64,000 nt of DNA from an uncultured bacterium (GCA_945829425.1 CALZUQ010000001.1:1-64000); one strand, 5' to 3'; counted from the first letter of the stretch, positions 36,515-46,239 are shown. The notes: generated by a model from the sequence alone, not told the origin. A program made the numbers and translations.

Positions 36515-38100
36515 TGATAACATTTGTCATTTCTTTATGCATCCTGATAGCAGCCTATTTCATATATGGCAGCTATATTGAGAAGGTCTTCGAACCTACC
36601 GACCGCCCTACGCCGGCGGTTACCATGAACGACGGTGTGGACTATATCCCACTGCCGCAATGGAAAATATTCTTCATACAGTTCCTGAACATTGCAGGCA
36701 CAGGACCTATCTTCGGAGCTATAATAGGAATGTGGTACGGACCTGTGGCATACCTCTGGATTGTCTTCGGATGTATCTTTGCAGGAGCCATGCACGACTA
36801 TTTCGGGGGCATGCTGTCAATAAGAAAAGGTGGCGCGAGCCTTCCGGAGCTTGTGGGAATGTATCTTGGCGACCGTATCAGAAGGGTTATGATGGCTTTC
36901 TCGGTCATATTGCTCGTAATGGTGGGTGCAGTATTCGTGCTCAGTCCTGCCGCTCTGATCGCGTCATTGCTTGAAGGCACGATGTTCGGAAATCTGATGA
37001 TGTGGATAGTGATAATATTCGTATATTATCTCGTTGCCACATTGCTGCCTGTCGACAAGATTATAGGAAAGATATACCCGGTGTTCGCCTTCGCCTTGAT
37101 ATTCATGGCTGTAGGACTTATGGTAATGCTGTTCGTACACATGCCTGAAGTGCCGGAACTGTGGGACAACGTCGGAGCGCAGACACTCGGCATTCAGCAT
37201 TCTGACCCTGTATTCCCAGCACTGTTCATAACCATAGCTTGTGGTGCGATAAGCGGATTCCATGCTACACAGTCACCTCTCATGGCACGCTGTATGACAT
37301 CAGAACATCAGGGACGGAAGATTTTCTACGGAGCGATGATAACAGAAGGTCTAATAGCACTTATATGGGCTACTATATCAGGATATTTCTTCTATTCTGA
37401 AGGATGGCGTGAGGTGCTTGCGGCAACAGCTCCGGAACAGTTGGCGGACGTGGAGAGACAACTCGCCGAAGGCACTACTATAACACAGGTGTTCGGCAAT
37501 GCCGCAGAGGTGGTGCTGATAATGTGTAACAGTTGGCTTGGAGTAGTAGGTGGTGTGCTTGCCATTCTCGGAGTGGTCATTGCGCCTATAACGAGTGGAG
37601 ATACCGCCTTGCGCTCGGCAAGACTGATCATCTCTGAGTTCCTCGTCATGGACCAGCGTCCTATACGCAAGCGTCTGTATATCTCCATACCGCTCTTCAC
37701 GCTGTGTATAGCACTTCTGGTCTGGCAGATGGAGAACAAAGACGGTTTCAGCGTGATATGGAGCTACTTCGGATGGGCTAACCAGACACTTGCGGTATTC
37801 ACCTTGTGGACCATTAGCGTCTACCTCGTCTTGAAAAAGAAGAACTACTGGATCAGTCTCATACCGGCTGTCTTCATGACCATAGTGAGCCTCTCCTTCT
37901 TCTTCGTGTCAAAGCAGGCTATGCACATGACCTTGGAGATAGGATATTTCCTTAGTGTGGCGATAGCTCTCGGAATGTTCCTGTCGTTCCTGCATTGGAA
38001 GAGATACGTTGAGGCTGTCTTCGAAAAAAACAAGGAGAAGATGAGCAAGAAAGAGCAACTGCGTATGGAGATGTGGAGAAAAGAAAGGCAAGAGGCATAA
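36514..38100 (+). CDS. cstA: CstA-family carbon starvation protein (peptide/pyruvate transporter)
   Basis: Multi-pass inner-membrane protein of 528 residues with about 14 hydrophobic helices. Characteristic stretches are FLNIAGTGPIFGAIIGMWYGP, GAMHDYFGGMLSIRKGG, ISGFHATQSPLMARC and APITSGDTALRSARL. The family imports peptides or pyruvate in enterobacteria. The start overlaps serS by one base. The charged C-terminus (KKEQLRMEMWRKERQEA) is cytoplasmic. Confidence 0.93.
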   Translation: MITFVISLCILIAAYFIYGSYIEKVFEPTDRPTPAVTMNDGVDYIPLPQWKIFFIQFLNIAGTGPIFGAIIGMWYGPVAYLWIVFGCIFAGAMHDYFGGMLSIRKGGASLPELVGMYLGDRIRRVMMAFSVILLVMVGAVFVLSPAALIASLLEGTMFGNLMMWIVIIFVYYLVATLLPVDKIIGKIYPVFAFALIFMAVGLMVMLFVHMPEVPELWDNVGAQTLGIQHSDPVFPALFITIACGAISGFHATQSPLMARCMTSEHQGRKIFYGAMITEGLIALIWATISGYFFYSEGWREVLAATAPEQLADVERQLAEGTTITQVFGNAAEVVLIMCNSWLGVVGGVLAILGVVIAPITSGDTALRSARLIISEFLVMDQRPIRKRLYISIPLFTLCIALLVWQMENKDGFSVIWSYFGWANQTLAVFTLWTISVYLVLKKKNYWISLIPAVFMTIVSLSFFFVSKQAMHMTLEIGYFLSVAIALGMFLSFLHWKRYVEAVFEKNKEKMSKKEQLRMEMWRKERQEA

Positions 38101-38248
38101 ATATTGCTGCCAGCGTCACTCCATATACGTTGTCTTCATGACTTCGTGGCTTCATGGAGAGTCATATATGACTTCGTAGCTTACTGGAAGAATACTCACG
38201 GTATATTCTTCATTACTAATTCGGATTACTCCTTAATACTTTATATTT

Positions 38249-38728
38249 ATGAAAAAACTTATTATTGTACTCGTAGCGCTGACCATGGCTCTTGCTGCCA
38301 ATGCTCAGTTTGAGAAAGGAAAATGGTATGGCGGAGCATCGCTCTCTGGTCTCAACCTCAGTTACTCCAGTTCGAGCAAGCTTTGTCTTGACTTCAATGC
38401 TGTTGGAGGTTACCTCATTGAAGACAATATCATGTTGTTGGCGAATGTGGGCATAGACACCAACGATAACTATACCGACCTCTCTCTGTCGCTCGGAGGA
38501 AGATATTACATTATCCAGAATGGAATATTCCTTGGAGCAAATGTCGGTGTGAAGCAGGTTGACTCAGAACGTCATAACGACGTTAAGGCGGGAATAGAGA
38601 TAGGATATGCCTATTTCATCTGCAGGAACGTCACGATAGAACCTTCCATATTCTACGACCAGTCGTTCAAGTCGCATAAAGACTATTCTAAGGTTGGCTT
38701 CCGCATCGGAGTGGGAATATATTTGTAA
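38249..38728 (+). CDS. Small outer-membrane beta-barrel protein
   Basis: The 159-residue protein has a signal peptide (MKKLIIVLVALTMALAANAQ) and about eight amphipathic strands. It ends VGFRIGVGIYL, consistent with an OmpX/OmpA-like eight-stranded barrel. No catalytic motif is seen. It stands alone between cstA and the dipeptidase gene. Confidence 0.75.
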   Translation: MKKLIIVLVALTMALAANAQFEKGKWYGGASLSGLNLSYSSSSKLCLDFNAVGGYLIEDNIMLLANVGIDTNDNYTDLSLSLGGRYYIIQNGIFLGANVGVKQVDSERHNDVKAGIEIGYAYFICRNVTIEPSIFYDQSFKSHKDYSKVGFRIGVGIYL

Positions 38729-38849
38729 ACGATAAAGGCAAAGTCTGGACAGGTATGCTGACGTATCTGTTCAGACTTTCTCGCTTATATGGCATAGCCC
38801 ACTTTTTTTCTTGAATAACGTATCACACACATAAAAAGACATAGATTCC

Positions 38850-40499
38850 ATGAAAAGACTAATCCTTTCTTGTTTCATCGCTTTGGCTGCCACAGTGGCT
38901 GCGGAAGCATGTACAAACCTTATAGTAGGAAAGAAAGCCTCAAAAGACGGCGCTGTGATGTTCAGTTATTCCGCTGACTCTTATGGCATGTTCGCAGGAT
39001 TGTACCATTACCCTGCCGCAGAACACAAGCCAGGGGACATGAGGAAGATATATGACTGGGACAGCAACAAATATCTCGGTGAGATACCTGAGGCGGCACA
39101 GACATATAATGTCATAGGGAATATGAACGAATACCAGGTGTCAATAGGCGAGACGACATACGGTGGAAGAGAAGAGATGGTGGACACTACAGCCATCATC
39201 GACTATGGCTCGCTGATATATATTGCCTTGCAACGTTCAAAAACGGCAAGGGAAGCCATTAACGTCATGACATCACTGGTAGAGAAATACGGCTTCTGCT
39301 CAGAAGGCGAGACGTTCACTGTATGCGACCCTGATGAGGCGTGGATTATGGAGATGCAAGGCAAAGGACCAGGAGCAAAGAGTGCGGTATGGGTGGCTGT
39401 AAGGGTTCCTGATGACTGTATCTGCGCACATGCCAACCAAAGCCGTATCACAACCTTCGACATGAAAGACAAGAAGAACGTCATGTATTCAAAAGACGTG
39501 GTGAAGTTCGCAAGGGAGAAGGGATGGTTTACGGGAAAAGACAAAGACTTCTCATGGCGTGAAGCCTATGCTCCGGCAGACTTCGGAGGAAGGAGATATT
39601 GCGACGCCAGAGTGTGGAGCTTCTTCAATATGTGGGCAGAAGGTGGATTCGGCGAGTACCTGCCTTGGGCGCTCGGCAAGGATAAAGACGCAACGCCAAT
39701 GCCTTTGTTCATAAAGCCAAAGAGACTTCTCGGTGTCGATGACCTTCGCAATTCCATGCGAGACCATTACGATGACACTCCGTTGTCATTGCTTGATGAG
39801 GCAGACCCAGGCAAAGGTCTCTTCTCGTCACCATACCGTCCGTCGCCCCTATCGTTCGAAGCCGAAGGAAAGAAATATTGCAATGAGCGTCCGATATCAA
39901 CACAGCAGACAGCCTTCGTCTTCGTTTCACAGTTGCGGTCATGGATGCCACGTGAGATTGGTGGCGTGCTGTGGTTTGGAAATGATGATGCCAACATGGT
40001 GCCGTTCACACCAGTGTACTGCTCCATGACAGAACGTCCGGAATGTTACAATACGCCAGAGGCTGACGCCCTGACATTCTCTATGGACAACGCATACTGG
40101 GTATGCAACTGGGTGAGCAATATGGTATATCCACGTTACTCTGCACTCTTCCCTGACCTAAAGGCGGTACGTGACAGCCTTGACAACAGCTATATGAAGC
40201 AACAGCAGGAGGTGGAGAGAAAAGCACAGAATATTCTTGCAGCACGTGGATCAGACGCTTGCATTAAGTTCCTCAACGACTATTCTGTGGAACAGGCGCA
40301 GGATATGCTTGACACATGGAAACGTCTCGCAGTATATCTCATTGTAAAGCATAACGACATGGTCGTGAAGCCAGAGAAAGACGGAAAGTTCCTGCGATCG
40401 CCATACGGAATAGGTGCTGCACCGATACGTCCGGGATATACTGAGGAGGCAAAGAAAAAGATTGCTAAAGAGGCTGGCGAAAGATACCTTATACCATAA
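38850..40499 (+). CDS. C69-family dipeptidase (PepD-like), exported
   Basis: N-terminal-nucleophile peptidase. The signal peptide ends at AEA and is followed directly by CTNLIVGKKASKDG, so Cys21 becomes the mature N-terminal nucleophile as in the C69 family. Other family features are SADSYGMFAGLYHYPA and the GETTYGGREEM segment. Length is 549, in the range of Bacteroidales members. It is probably periplasmic and acts on peptides from outside. It is followed by a strong terminator and 23-bp repeats. Confidence 0.92.
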   Translation: MKRLILSCFIALAATVAAEACTNLIVGKKASKDGAVMFSYSADSYGMFAGLYHYPAAEHKPGDMRKIYDWDSNKYLGEIPEAAQTYNVIGNMNEYQVSIGETTYGGREEMVDTTAIIDYGSLIYIALQRSKTAREAINVMTSLVEKYGFCSEGETFTVCDPDEAWIMEMQGKGPGAKSAVWVAVRVPDDCICAHANQSRITTFDMKDKKNVMYSKDVVKFAREKGWFTGKDKDFSWREAYAPADFGGRRYCDARVWSFFNMWAEGGFGEYLPWALGKDKDATPMPLFIKPKRLLGVDDLRNSMRDHYDDTPLSLLDEADPGKGLFSSPYRPSPLSFEAEGKKYCNERPISTQQTAFVFVSQLRSWMPREIGGVLWFGNDDANMVPFTPVYCSMTERPECYNTPEADALTFSMDNAYWVCNWVSNMVYPRYSALFPDLKAVRDSLDNSYMKQQQEVERKAQNILAARGSDACIKFLNDYSVEQAQDMLDTWKRLAVYLIVKHNDMVVKPEKDGKFLRSPYGIGAAPIRPGYTEEAKKKIAKEAGERYLIP

Positions 40500-40537
40500 T
40501 AAGGCAGGTGGAAGCCAATATAATCTCTTTTTAAGAT

Positions 40538-40578
40538 AAGGTTATTAACCAAACATCAGTTAGGTTAATAACCTTTTT
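40538..40578 (+). terminator. Rho-independent terminator after the dipeptidase gene
   Basis: AAGGTTATTAACC (40538-40550) pairs perfectly with GGTTAATAACCTT (40563-40575), and TTTTT follows. Confidence 0.8.
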
Positions 40579-40642
40579 CCTTCAAGGTTAATAACCTTTT
40601 TCCTTCAAGGTTAATAACCTTTTTTCTTCAAGGTTAATAACC
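40563..40642. repeat. Four 23-bp repeats carrying GGTTAATAACC
   Basis: GGTTAATAACC, itself nearly palindromic, occurs at 40563, 40586, 40609 and 40632, exactly 23 bases apart, with CTTTTTCCTTCAA spacers. Each later copy could pair with the inverted copy at 40540-40550, making a run of alternative terminators. Confidence 0.8.
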
Positions 40643-40698
40643 AGGTTCAGGGATAATACTATATTGCTTGTTACTTTTTATTATTCACTGACACTGCT

Positions 40699-41499
40699 TC
40701 AATAAGATACCGAGCATTTCAGTCCCCTTTTTCTTACCTTTTCTGCAATGTCGTCCAACTGTTCGGCTGAAGCTTTCCTAAGCCAGGGTATGGGCGTTTC
40801 ACGGTCTATGGTGTATATCATGACCTGCTGCGGGCGTATTTCGCAAAGAGTGTCAATCCATGGCGTGACGTATGTGTCTGAGGTGTTGTCGGCGTTTATC
40901 TGCTCTTCCTTGCCGTTGTGCCATGCTGTCCCCTCTCCAGTCATGAACATTGTCTGGATGATGCAATGGCCATTATAGGCTTTCAACCATTCCACCACCT
41001 CACGGACATCATACCCAGCCATTGCAGGGCGGTCCACAGAGAGGATATAGTCTTGTGATACGGTGTCAAGTTTCAGAATGTTGTTGTCTACAAGAAGCAG
41101 TGCCTCACGAACGTTGTCACGCCCGCAGAGAGTGGCGTTGGAAAGAACGGAAACCTTAGCCTTAGGGCAGTACTTGTCGCGCAAGGCTATGGTGTCGAGA
41201 ATGACTGACTTGAAGTCCGGATGACCCGTAGGCTCACCGTTGCCGGCAAAGGTCAGCACGTCAGGAGTAACACCATCGGCAACCATTTCCTGAAGCTTGC
41301 TCTCCAAAGCTGATGCCACATCCTCACGCGAAGGCCGCGGCAGCCGGGCAGGGTGGCTGGCGTTGAGACCGCACTCACAGTAAAGACAGTCAAATGTACA
41401 TACCTTGCCGTCGGAAGGTTGGAGATTGATGCCTAACGAAATACCTAAACGGCGGGAGTGAATAGGACCGAAAATCGGTGAGGGGTAAATAATTGTCAT
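40699..41499 (-). CDS. Radical SAM protein (Fe-S oxidoreductase)
   Basis: The 266-residue radical SAM enzyme has the cluster motif CTFDCLYCEC (CxxxCxxC), followed by a GNGEPT SAM-binding segment (TFAGNGEPTGHPDF) and a barrel ending in MIYTIDRETPIPWL. The opening YPSPIFGPIHSRRLGISLGINL belongs to a widespread group annotated as radical SAM proteins of unknown reaction. No partner gene lies beside it. A well-formed promoter 360 bases upstream implies a long leader. Confidence 0.87.
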   Translation of the reverse strand: MTIIYPSPIFGPIHSRRLGISLGINLQPSDGKVCTFDCLYCECGLNASHPARLPRPSREDVASALESKLQEMVADGVTPDVLTFAGNGEPTGHPDFKSVILDTIALRDKYCPKAKVSVLSNATLCGRDNVREALLLVDNNILKLDTVSQDYILSVDRPAMAGYDVREVVEWLKAYNGHCIIQTMFMTGEGTAWHNGKEEQINADNTSDTYVTPWIDTLCEIRPQQVMIYTIDRETPIPWLRKASAEQLDDIAEKVRKRGLKCSVSY

Positions 41500-41862
41500 G
41501 ATGAAAAAGGATGAGAAGGGTTCTTGTGGTGTTTGACTCGTCCTTCGGACTCATGTGCCATAGGGAATGATTTGTAACCTTTAAGCATCGTGAGCCAACA
41601 GGGTGTTGTATGTAAACACCTGGTAAGAAAAAGGGCCGTACTGTGATTGTGATGAAAACTCCGATATATTAAAAATATATGAGTGCCATGTCGCTTTGTA
41701 ATCCATCGGCTATACAGCTTCTGCACATGCAATGTAAACACTGCGTATAAAGTGCATTAATGGCCCGCCATCGACATACACGGCGTTCTCGGTTTTCTGT
41801 AGTAATTTGACGAGTATCCCGATCTAACCAGTACGGCCCAAAAATATCTTGGGATGTCTTTC
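41500..41862 (-). promoter_or_regulatory. Long transcribed leader upstream of the radical SAM gene
   Basis: About 360 bases separate the minus-strand promoter from the start codon. The transcript would contain a hairpin CAGG-TGTT/AACACCCTG (about 41608-41632) and another around GTCC-GAA-GGAC (about 41540-41553). No convincing gene occupies it; small minus-strand frames have no family features. It could be a regulatory leader or a separate small RNA. Confidence 0.4.
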
Positions 41863-41868
41863 TGGGTG

Positions 41869-41900
41869 CAAAAATACAATAAACTTTTCGTCTGTCCAAA
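41869..41900 (-). promoter_or_regulatory. Minus-strand promoter, divergent from aspS
   Basis: TTTG (41900-41897), 20 bases, TATTTTTG (41876-41869), a full Bacteroidetes consensus. Confidence 0.65.
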
Positions 41901-41916
41901 TAAAAACGGAAATAGT

Positions 41917-41948
41917 TTTGCCTGTTTGCGTATTTTTTCTTAATTTTG
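41917..41948 (+). promoter_or_regulatory. Promoter of aspS
   Basis: TTTG (41917-41920), 20 bases, TAATTTTG (41941-41948) followed by CA. The leader to the ATG at 41980 is about 25 bases. Confidence 0.7.
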
Positions 41949-41979
41949 CATCGAAATAGTATAACACATATTTAAAAAA

Positions 41980-43749
41980 ATGTACAGAACAAAGACTTGC
42001 GGTGAACTCCGCATAGAAAATGTCGGCGAGGAAGTGACTCTCGCCGGGTGGGTGCAAGGCGTCCATAACCTCGGTGCCTTGACATTCGTTGACCTTCGTG
42101 ACCGTTATGGCATAACGCAGCTTGCCTTCAATGAAGAGGCCAGCGAAGAACTGCGTCTCAAGGCAGGAAAACTTGGTCGTGAGTATGTCGTTCAGGCTAC
42201 AGGTGTTGTAGCAGAGCGTTATTCAAAGAACAAGAAGCTTGCTACAGGCGATATTGAGATACTCGTCTCTGAGCTGAACATAGTCAGCGAGAGTCAGACA
42301 CCGCCGTTTACTATTGAGGACAATACTGACGGTGGCGACGAGCTTCGAATGAAATACCGTTACCTCGACCTTAGAAGACCATGTGTAAGGAAAAACCTTG
42401 AGTTGCGTCATCGCATGACTATACTCATACGTAATTTCCTCGACTCACAGAACTTCATTGAGGTGGAGACACCTATACTTATAGGCTCAACACCTGAGGG
42501 CGCACGTGATTTCGTCGTGCCGTCGAGAATGAACCCCGGTCAGTTCTATGCCCTCCCACAGTCTCCGCAGACCCTCAAGCAGCTCCTTATGGTTTCTGGC
42601 TTCGACCGTTATTTCCAGATAGCCAAATGCTTCCGCGACGAAGACCTGCGTGCTGACCGCCAGCCGGAGTTTACACAGATAGACTGTGAGATGTCTTTCG
42701 TCGATCAGGAAGATGTCATACAGATGTTCGAAGAAATGGCACGCCATCTATTCAAGGAGGTACGTGGTGTAACACTGCCTGCCAAGCTGCGCCAGATGAC
42801 ATGGCAGGAAGCTATGGAGAAATACGGCTCCGACAAGCCTGACCTGCGCTTCGGCATGGAGTTCCATGAGTTGAAAGACGTTTTCCCTGCCGGACAGTTT
42901 GCGGTGTTCGATGATGCGGCATACGTCGGAGGCATCGTATGCAAAGGCTGTGCGTCCTATACCCGCAAGCAGCTTGACCAGCTTACCGACTTCGTGAAGT
43001 CGCAGCAGGTAGGTGCAAAGGGTCTGGTGTATGTCAAGGTAAATGCTGACGGTACAATAAAGTCGTCGGTAGACAAGTTCTACACACCCGAGCAGCTTGC
43101 AGCAGTAGCCGAGAAGGCGGAGGCAAAGCCTGGCGACCTCATACTCATCCTCTCTGGCTCACAGCCAAACAAGACACGTGTGCAGCTCTGCGCCCTGCGC
43201 CTTGAAATGGGAAAACGCCTCGGACTTATGGACAAGAACCGTTTCGAATGTCTCTGGATTGTTGACTTCCCGCTATTTGAGTGGAGCGATGAAGAGCAGC
43301 GCCTCATGTCCACACACCATCCGTTCACCATGCCTAATCCTGCCGACCTTCCTCTTCTCGATACCGACCCTGCCAAGGTTCGCGCTATGGCTTACGACTT
43401 CGTATGCAACGGCATTGAGGTTGGCGGTGGCTCGCTGCGTATCCACGATGGCAAGCTTCAGGCAAAGATGTTTGAAGTGCTCGGTTTCACGCCAGAGAAA
43501 GCCATGCAGCAGTTCGGTTTCCTCATCAACGCCTTCAAGTATGGCGCTCCACCTCATGCCGGTCTTGCCTTCGGTCTCGACCGCTTCGTAAGTATCATGG
43601 CAGGTCTTGACTCCATACGTGACGTCATAGCCTTCCCGAAGAACAACAGCGGACGTGATGTGATGCTTGACGCTCCGGGCTTCATAGACCAGAAACAACT
43701 TGACGAACTCCAGTTGAATATTGACCTGAAAGACAAGGAGCAGAAGTAA
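41980..43749 (+). CDS. aspS: Aspartyl-tRNA synthetase
   Basis: Class II synthetase of 589 residues, the long bacterial type. The N-terminal OB-fold anticodon-binding domain (about 1-110, [23 protein letters not shown]) is followed by the catalytic core with motif 2 [19 protein letters not shown], the inserted GAD domain (about 300-420), and motif 3 [17 protein letters not shown]. Whether it also charges tRNA-Asn cannot be told here. A 9-bp hairpin follows the stop. Confidence 0.97.
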   Translation: MYRTKTCGELRIENVGEEVTLAGWVQGVHNLGALTFVDLRDRYGITQLAFNEEASEELRLKAGKLGREYVVQATGVVAERYSKNKKLATGDIEILVSELNIVSESQTPPFTIEDNTDGGDELRMKYRYLDLRRPCVRKNLELRHRMTILIRNFLDSQNFIEVETPILIGSTPEGARDFVVPSRMNPGQFYALPQSPQTLKQLLMVSGFDRYFQIAKCFRDEDLRADRQPEFTQIDCEMSFVDQEDVIQMFEEMARHLFKEVRGVTLPAKLRQMTWQEAMEKYGSDKPDLRFGMEFHELKDVFPAGQFAVFDDAAYVGGIVCKGCASYTRKQLDQLTDFVKSQQVGAKGLVYVKVNADGTIKSSVDKFYTPEQLAAVAEKAEAKPGDLILILSGSQPNKTRVQLCALRLEMGKRLGLMDKNRFECLWIVDFPLFEWSDEEQRLMSTHHPFTMPNPADLPLLDTDPAKVRAMAYDFVCNGIEVGGGSLRIHDGKLQAKMFEVLGFTPEKAMQQFGFLINAFKYGAPPHAGLAFGLDRFVSIMAGLDSIRDVIAFPKNNSGRDVMLDAPGFIDQKQLDELQLNIDLKDKEQK

Positions 43750-43764
43750 CAAAGCCCTCGCATA

Positions 43765-43792
43765 GCCACCGCCTCGCAATATGGGCGGTGGC
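43765..43792 (+). terminator. Hairpin after aspS
   Basis: GCCACCGCC (43765-43773) pairs perfectly with GGCGGTGGC (43784-43792), 15 bases after the stop. No T-run. The following 170 bases hold no gene. Confidence 0.55.
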
Positions 43793-43962
43793 ACTTACTC
43801 CCCACTCTCACCTCTTTTCCTCAAGACGAAAAGTTACAAAGTGTTGATTGTTAGTCTGAAACTTTGTTGATATACGTCAAAAAACATAGTGTAATTGTCG
43901 TAAATACAATTGTCGGACATTAATTTCGCCTATATCATATTGTACAGCTTAAAAAATATATG

Positions 43963-43970
43963 TAATTTTG
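43963..43970 (+). promoter_or_regulatory. -7 element of the winged-helix protein gene
   Basis: TAATTTTG followed by CA, with ATTG at about -33 (43939-43942, 20-base gap). Confidence 0.5.
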
Positions 43971-44029
43971 CATTGAAATTATGGTATAACAAACATATTT
44001 CAATAGATTATTAATTTTTTAAGGCAAAG

Positions 44030-44341
44030 ATGGCAGAAAAGAAAACAACAAAGGCTGCGGCAGAGAAGAAGACAACAACAAAGGTTGCAGCAGAAAAGAA
44101 GACAACAACAAAGCGTGCATGCGCTGCAAAAACTGTAGCAGAAGTATCTTTTAGCGCTGAGAACGTAGGTTTCCGTGCAGGTGATGTATATCAGGCTCTT
44201 GCAAGTGCAGAAGGAGCACTCTCTGTAGCAGAGATTGCTAAGAAGGCCAATATCAGCGAGTCTGAGGTACTTCTCGGTGCTGGTTGGCTGCTCAAGGAGG
44301 GAAAGATCAAGGGTGAGGAGAACACTATCGCTCTTGCATAA
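44030..44341 (+). CDS. Winged-helix protein with a lysine-rich histone-like N-terminal tail
   Basis: The first 36 residues are a basic tail built of AAEKKTTTK-type units (three copies), resembling histone H1-like tails. The remainder (about 37-103) is a winged-helix domain of the DUF2582 kind: GDVYQALASAEGALSVAEIAKKANISESEVLLGAGWLLKEGKI. Probably a nucleoid-associated or regulatory DNA-binding protein; partner and target are unknown. It has its own promoter and a good terminator, so it forms a single-gene unit. Confidence 0.82.
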   Translation: MAEKKTTKAAAEKKTTTKVAAEKKTTTKRACAAKTVAEVSFSAENVGFRAGDVYQALASAEGALSVAEIAKKANISESEVLLGAGWLLKEGKIKGEENTIALA

Positions 44342-44385
44342 TTCAGGCAAAGAAAAAGAATAAGTATCTTTCATACTTGAATCAA

Positions 44386-44441
44386 AGATAAGGGAGTTTT
44401 GTCAGTTATACGTAATTGGCGAAATTCCCTTATCTGTTTTT
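44386..44441 (+). terminator. Terminator after the winged-helix gene
   Basis: AGATAAGGGA (44386-44395) pairs with TCCCTTATCT (44426-44435), followed by GTTTTT. The loop is long (30 bases). Confidence 0.7.
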
Positions 44442-44534
44442 AGCCTGCATGCTAAGGCAAGCAAAGCAAATACTCTTGTTCGTATATTACCTGCTTCAAG
44501 AGAGTGTCGTCAGAACAAAAGATTATTATATACA

Positions 44535-44870
44535 TTGAAAGACTACAGCAAAGACATAATAGACATATTGTCACAAGTGCCTCAAGGGCTGCCGATAAGG
44601 GCTGTTGTAAAACATATATACAACGCCCATAACACCTTTTTCGAAACCGTTGACATTGACGACGTGAAAAAGAAGGTGACCAATTACCTTACGTCACACG
44701 CCAAGAGCAGGAAATCACCAATAGAGAAAGGAGACAGATGGGGAGTATATAGGGTTGACATGGCAAAACTTCAGGAGTTGGCAAATCTTGCTGAAGTCCA
44801 AGAGGAGGCGCAGAAAGACAAAAACTGGCAGGAACAGTCTTTGGGACTCATATTCCCCGAAGAAGAGTAA
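44535..44870 (+). CDS. Small winged-helix-like protein of unknown function
   Basis: The 111 residues are read from a TTG start; no ATG is available in frame upstream. The core VPQGLPIRAVVKHIYNAHNT, the KKKVTNYLTSHAKSRKSPIE segment and RWGVYRV have the alternating helix/strand look of a winged-helix domain (HARE-HTH-like). The C-terminus is acidic. I do not recognise the family with certainty. It lies between another winged-helix gene and manC, 156 bases before the latter. Confidence 0.7.
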   Translation: MKDYSKDIIDILSQVPQGLPIRAVVKHIYNAHNTFFETVDIDDVKKKVTNYLTSHAKSRKSPIEKGDRWGVYRVDMAKLQELANLAEVQEEAQKDKNWQEQSLGLIFPEEE

Positions 44871-44992
44871 CTGCTGCCATAGAAGAAAGGTGTATATATA
44901 TATAAATCCGTGATACCTATCTGGTGGGGGAATTATCCTACTGACCCTTGGGGTCAGAGGGAAATATAAGACCCTTACAATTTTTTTATGTC

Positions 44993-45010
44993 GGGATAAC
45001 TACTTATCCC
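44993..45010 (+). promoter_or_regulatory. Hairpin just before the manC start codon
   Basis: GGGATAA (44993-44999) pairs with TTATCCC (45004-45010) around CTAC, ending 16 bases before the ATG. Another hairpin, CTGACCC/GGGTCAG, lies at 44940-44956. They may influence manC translation or end upstream transcription. Confidence 0.4.
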
Positions 45011-45026
45011 ATGAAAAACTTACTTT

Positions 45027-46076
45027 ATGAATAATCATCTTGTCATTATGGCGGGTGGCATGGGAAGCCGCTTCTGGCCAATGAGCACAGAGGAAACGCC
45101 AAAACAGTTTATCGATGTATTAGGAGTAGGCAAAACGCTCCTCCAGCTTACCATGCAGCGGTTCGAAGGTATATGTGCGAACGAGAATGTCTGGGTAGTG
45201 ACAAACGAGGCGTATGTCTCAAAGGTACGCGAGCAATTGCCGCAGATACCGGTAGAGAATATTCTCAGCGAACCGTGCAGAAGGAATACCGCACCTTGCG
45301 TGTGTTATGTCAGCCACCGCATAAAATCCACAGACCCTGAGGCCAACATCGTAGTAACCCCCAGCGACCATATCGTAGTCAACGAAAAGGAGTTCAGGAG
45401 GGTCATCACTTCCGCACTCTCCTTCACCGCTTCTCGCAATGCCATTGTAACCCTTGGCATGAAGGTGACAAGGCCAGAGACAGGTTATGGATATATTCAG
45501 GCTGATATGTCTCAGAGACAGCGGGAGAATGAAGAGATTTACGCCGTCAGCCGTTTCCGTGAGAAACCTGATCTTGCCACAGCAAAGCAATATATGGCGG
45601 AGGACAACTTCTTCTGGAATGCAGGAATATTCCTTTGGAATGTCTCCACTATCGTTGATGCCTTCTCAAAACATGCTCCCGGTGTCAACGCTATCTTCCA
45701 GTCATTGACAGGGGCTTACGGCACAGAGCATGAGCAGGAGGCGGTAAATGCCGCTTATCCTACGTGTGAGAGCATCTCCGTAGACTATGCCATCATGGAG
45801 AAGGCAGAGCATATATTTGTCTATCCTGCCGATTTCGGTTGGAGTGACCTCGGAACATGGGGTGCGCTATGGACACTCAGCCCTCACGATGCAGAAGGCA
45901 ACAGCTGCATAGGCAACGATATACGTATGATAGAGTCAAGCAACTGTATAGTACACACTACTGAAGAGAAAAAGGTTGTCATACAGGGACTTGATGGATA
46001 TATAGTAGCTGAGAAAAACGATACCCTCCTCATCTGCCGTCTTTCAGAAGAGCAGCGAATAAAGGACTTCAGATGA
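45027..46076 (+). CDS. manC: Mannose-1-phosphate guanylyltransferase
   Basis: Makes GDP-mannose from mannose 1-phosphate and GTP for surface polysaccharide and fucose pathways. The N-terminal nucleotidyltransferase signature is VIMAGGMGSRFWPMSTEETPKQF, followed by EPCRRNTAPC, VTPSDHIV and FREKPD. At 349 residues it is the single-function form without the isomerase domain found in ManC/PMI fusions. A strong convergent hairpin separates it from gph. Confidence 0.94.
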   Translation: MNNHLVIMAGGMGSRFWPMSTEETPKQFIDVLGVGKTLLQLTMQRFEGICANENVWVVTNEAYVSKVREQLPQIPVENILSEPCRRNTAPCVCYVSHRIKSTDPEANIVVTPSDHIVVNEKEFRRVITSALSFTASRNAIVTLGMKVTRPETGYGYIQADMSQRQRENEEIYAVSRFREKPDLATAKQYMAEDNFFWNAGIFLWNVSTIVDAFSKHAPGVNAIFQSLTGAYGTEHEQEAVNAAYPTCESISVDYAIMEKAEHIFVYPADFGWSDLGTWGALWTLSPHDAEGNSCIGNDIRMIESSNCIVHTTEEKKVVIQGLDGYIVAEKNDTLLICRLSEEQRIKDFR

Positions 46077-46156
46077 GGTCTGAAAATCACGTTTATATAA
46101 CATAGCGTAAACTCCTCTGCACGTATGCTATAGGTGTAAAAACGCAATGAGAATAT

Positions 46157-46193
46157 GGCATGCTGTTTGTGATATCCATTCAAACAGCATGCC
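46157..46193. terminator. 13-bp perfect hairpin between convergent manC and gph
   Basis: GGCATGCTGTTTG (46157-46169) pairs with CAAACAGCATGCC (46181-46193). The plus side then has TTTTTATGTCCAT-type repeats (46200-46250). It can serve both converging genes. Confidence 0.7.
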
Positions 46194-46239
46194 ATTCATG
46201 TTTTTATGTCCATTTATGTTTTTATGTCCATTGTTTTTT

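Noticed and set aside
40563..40642. Short CRISPR array
   Set aside because: The spacers between GGTTAATAACC copies are the same T-rich sequence, not unique, and there are no cas genes.
41532..41560. Hammerhead-ribozyme-like sequence on the minus strand (TGA-GTCC-GAA-GGAC-GA)
   Set aside because: The stem II region resembles a hammerhead, but the invariant CTGATGA and GAAA core bases are changed and no matching stems I and III were found.
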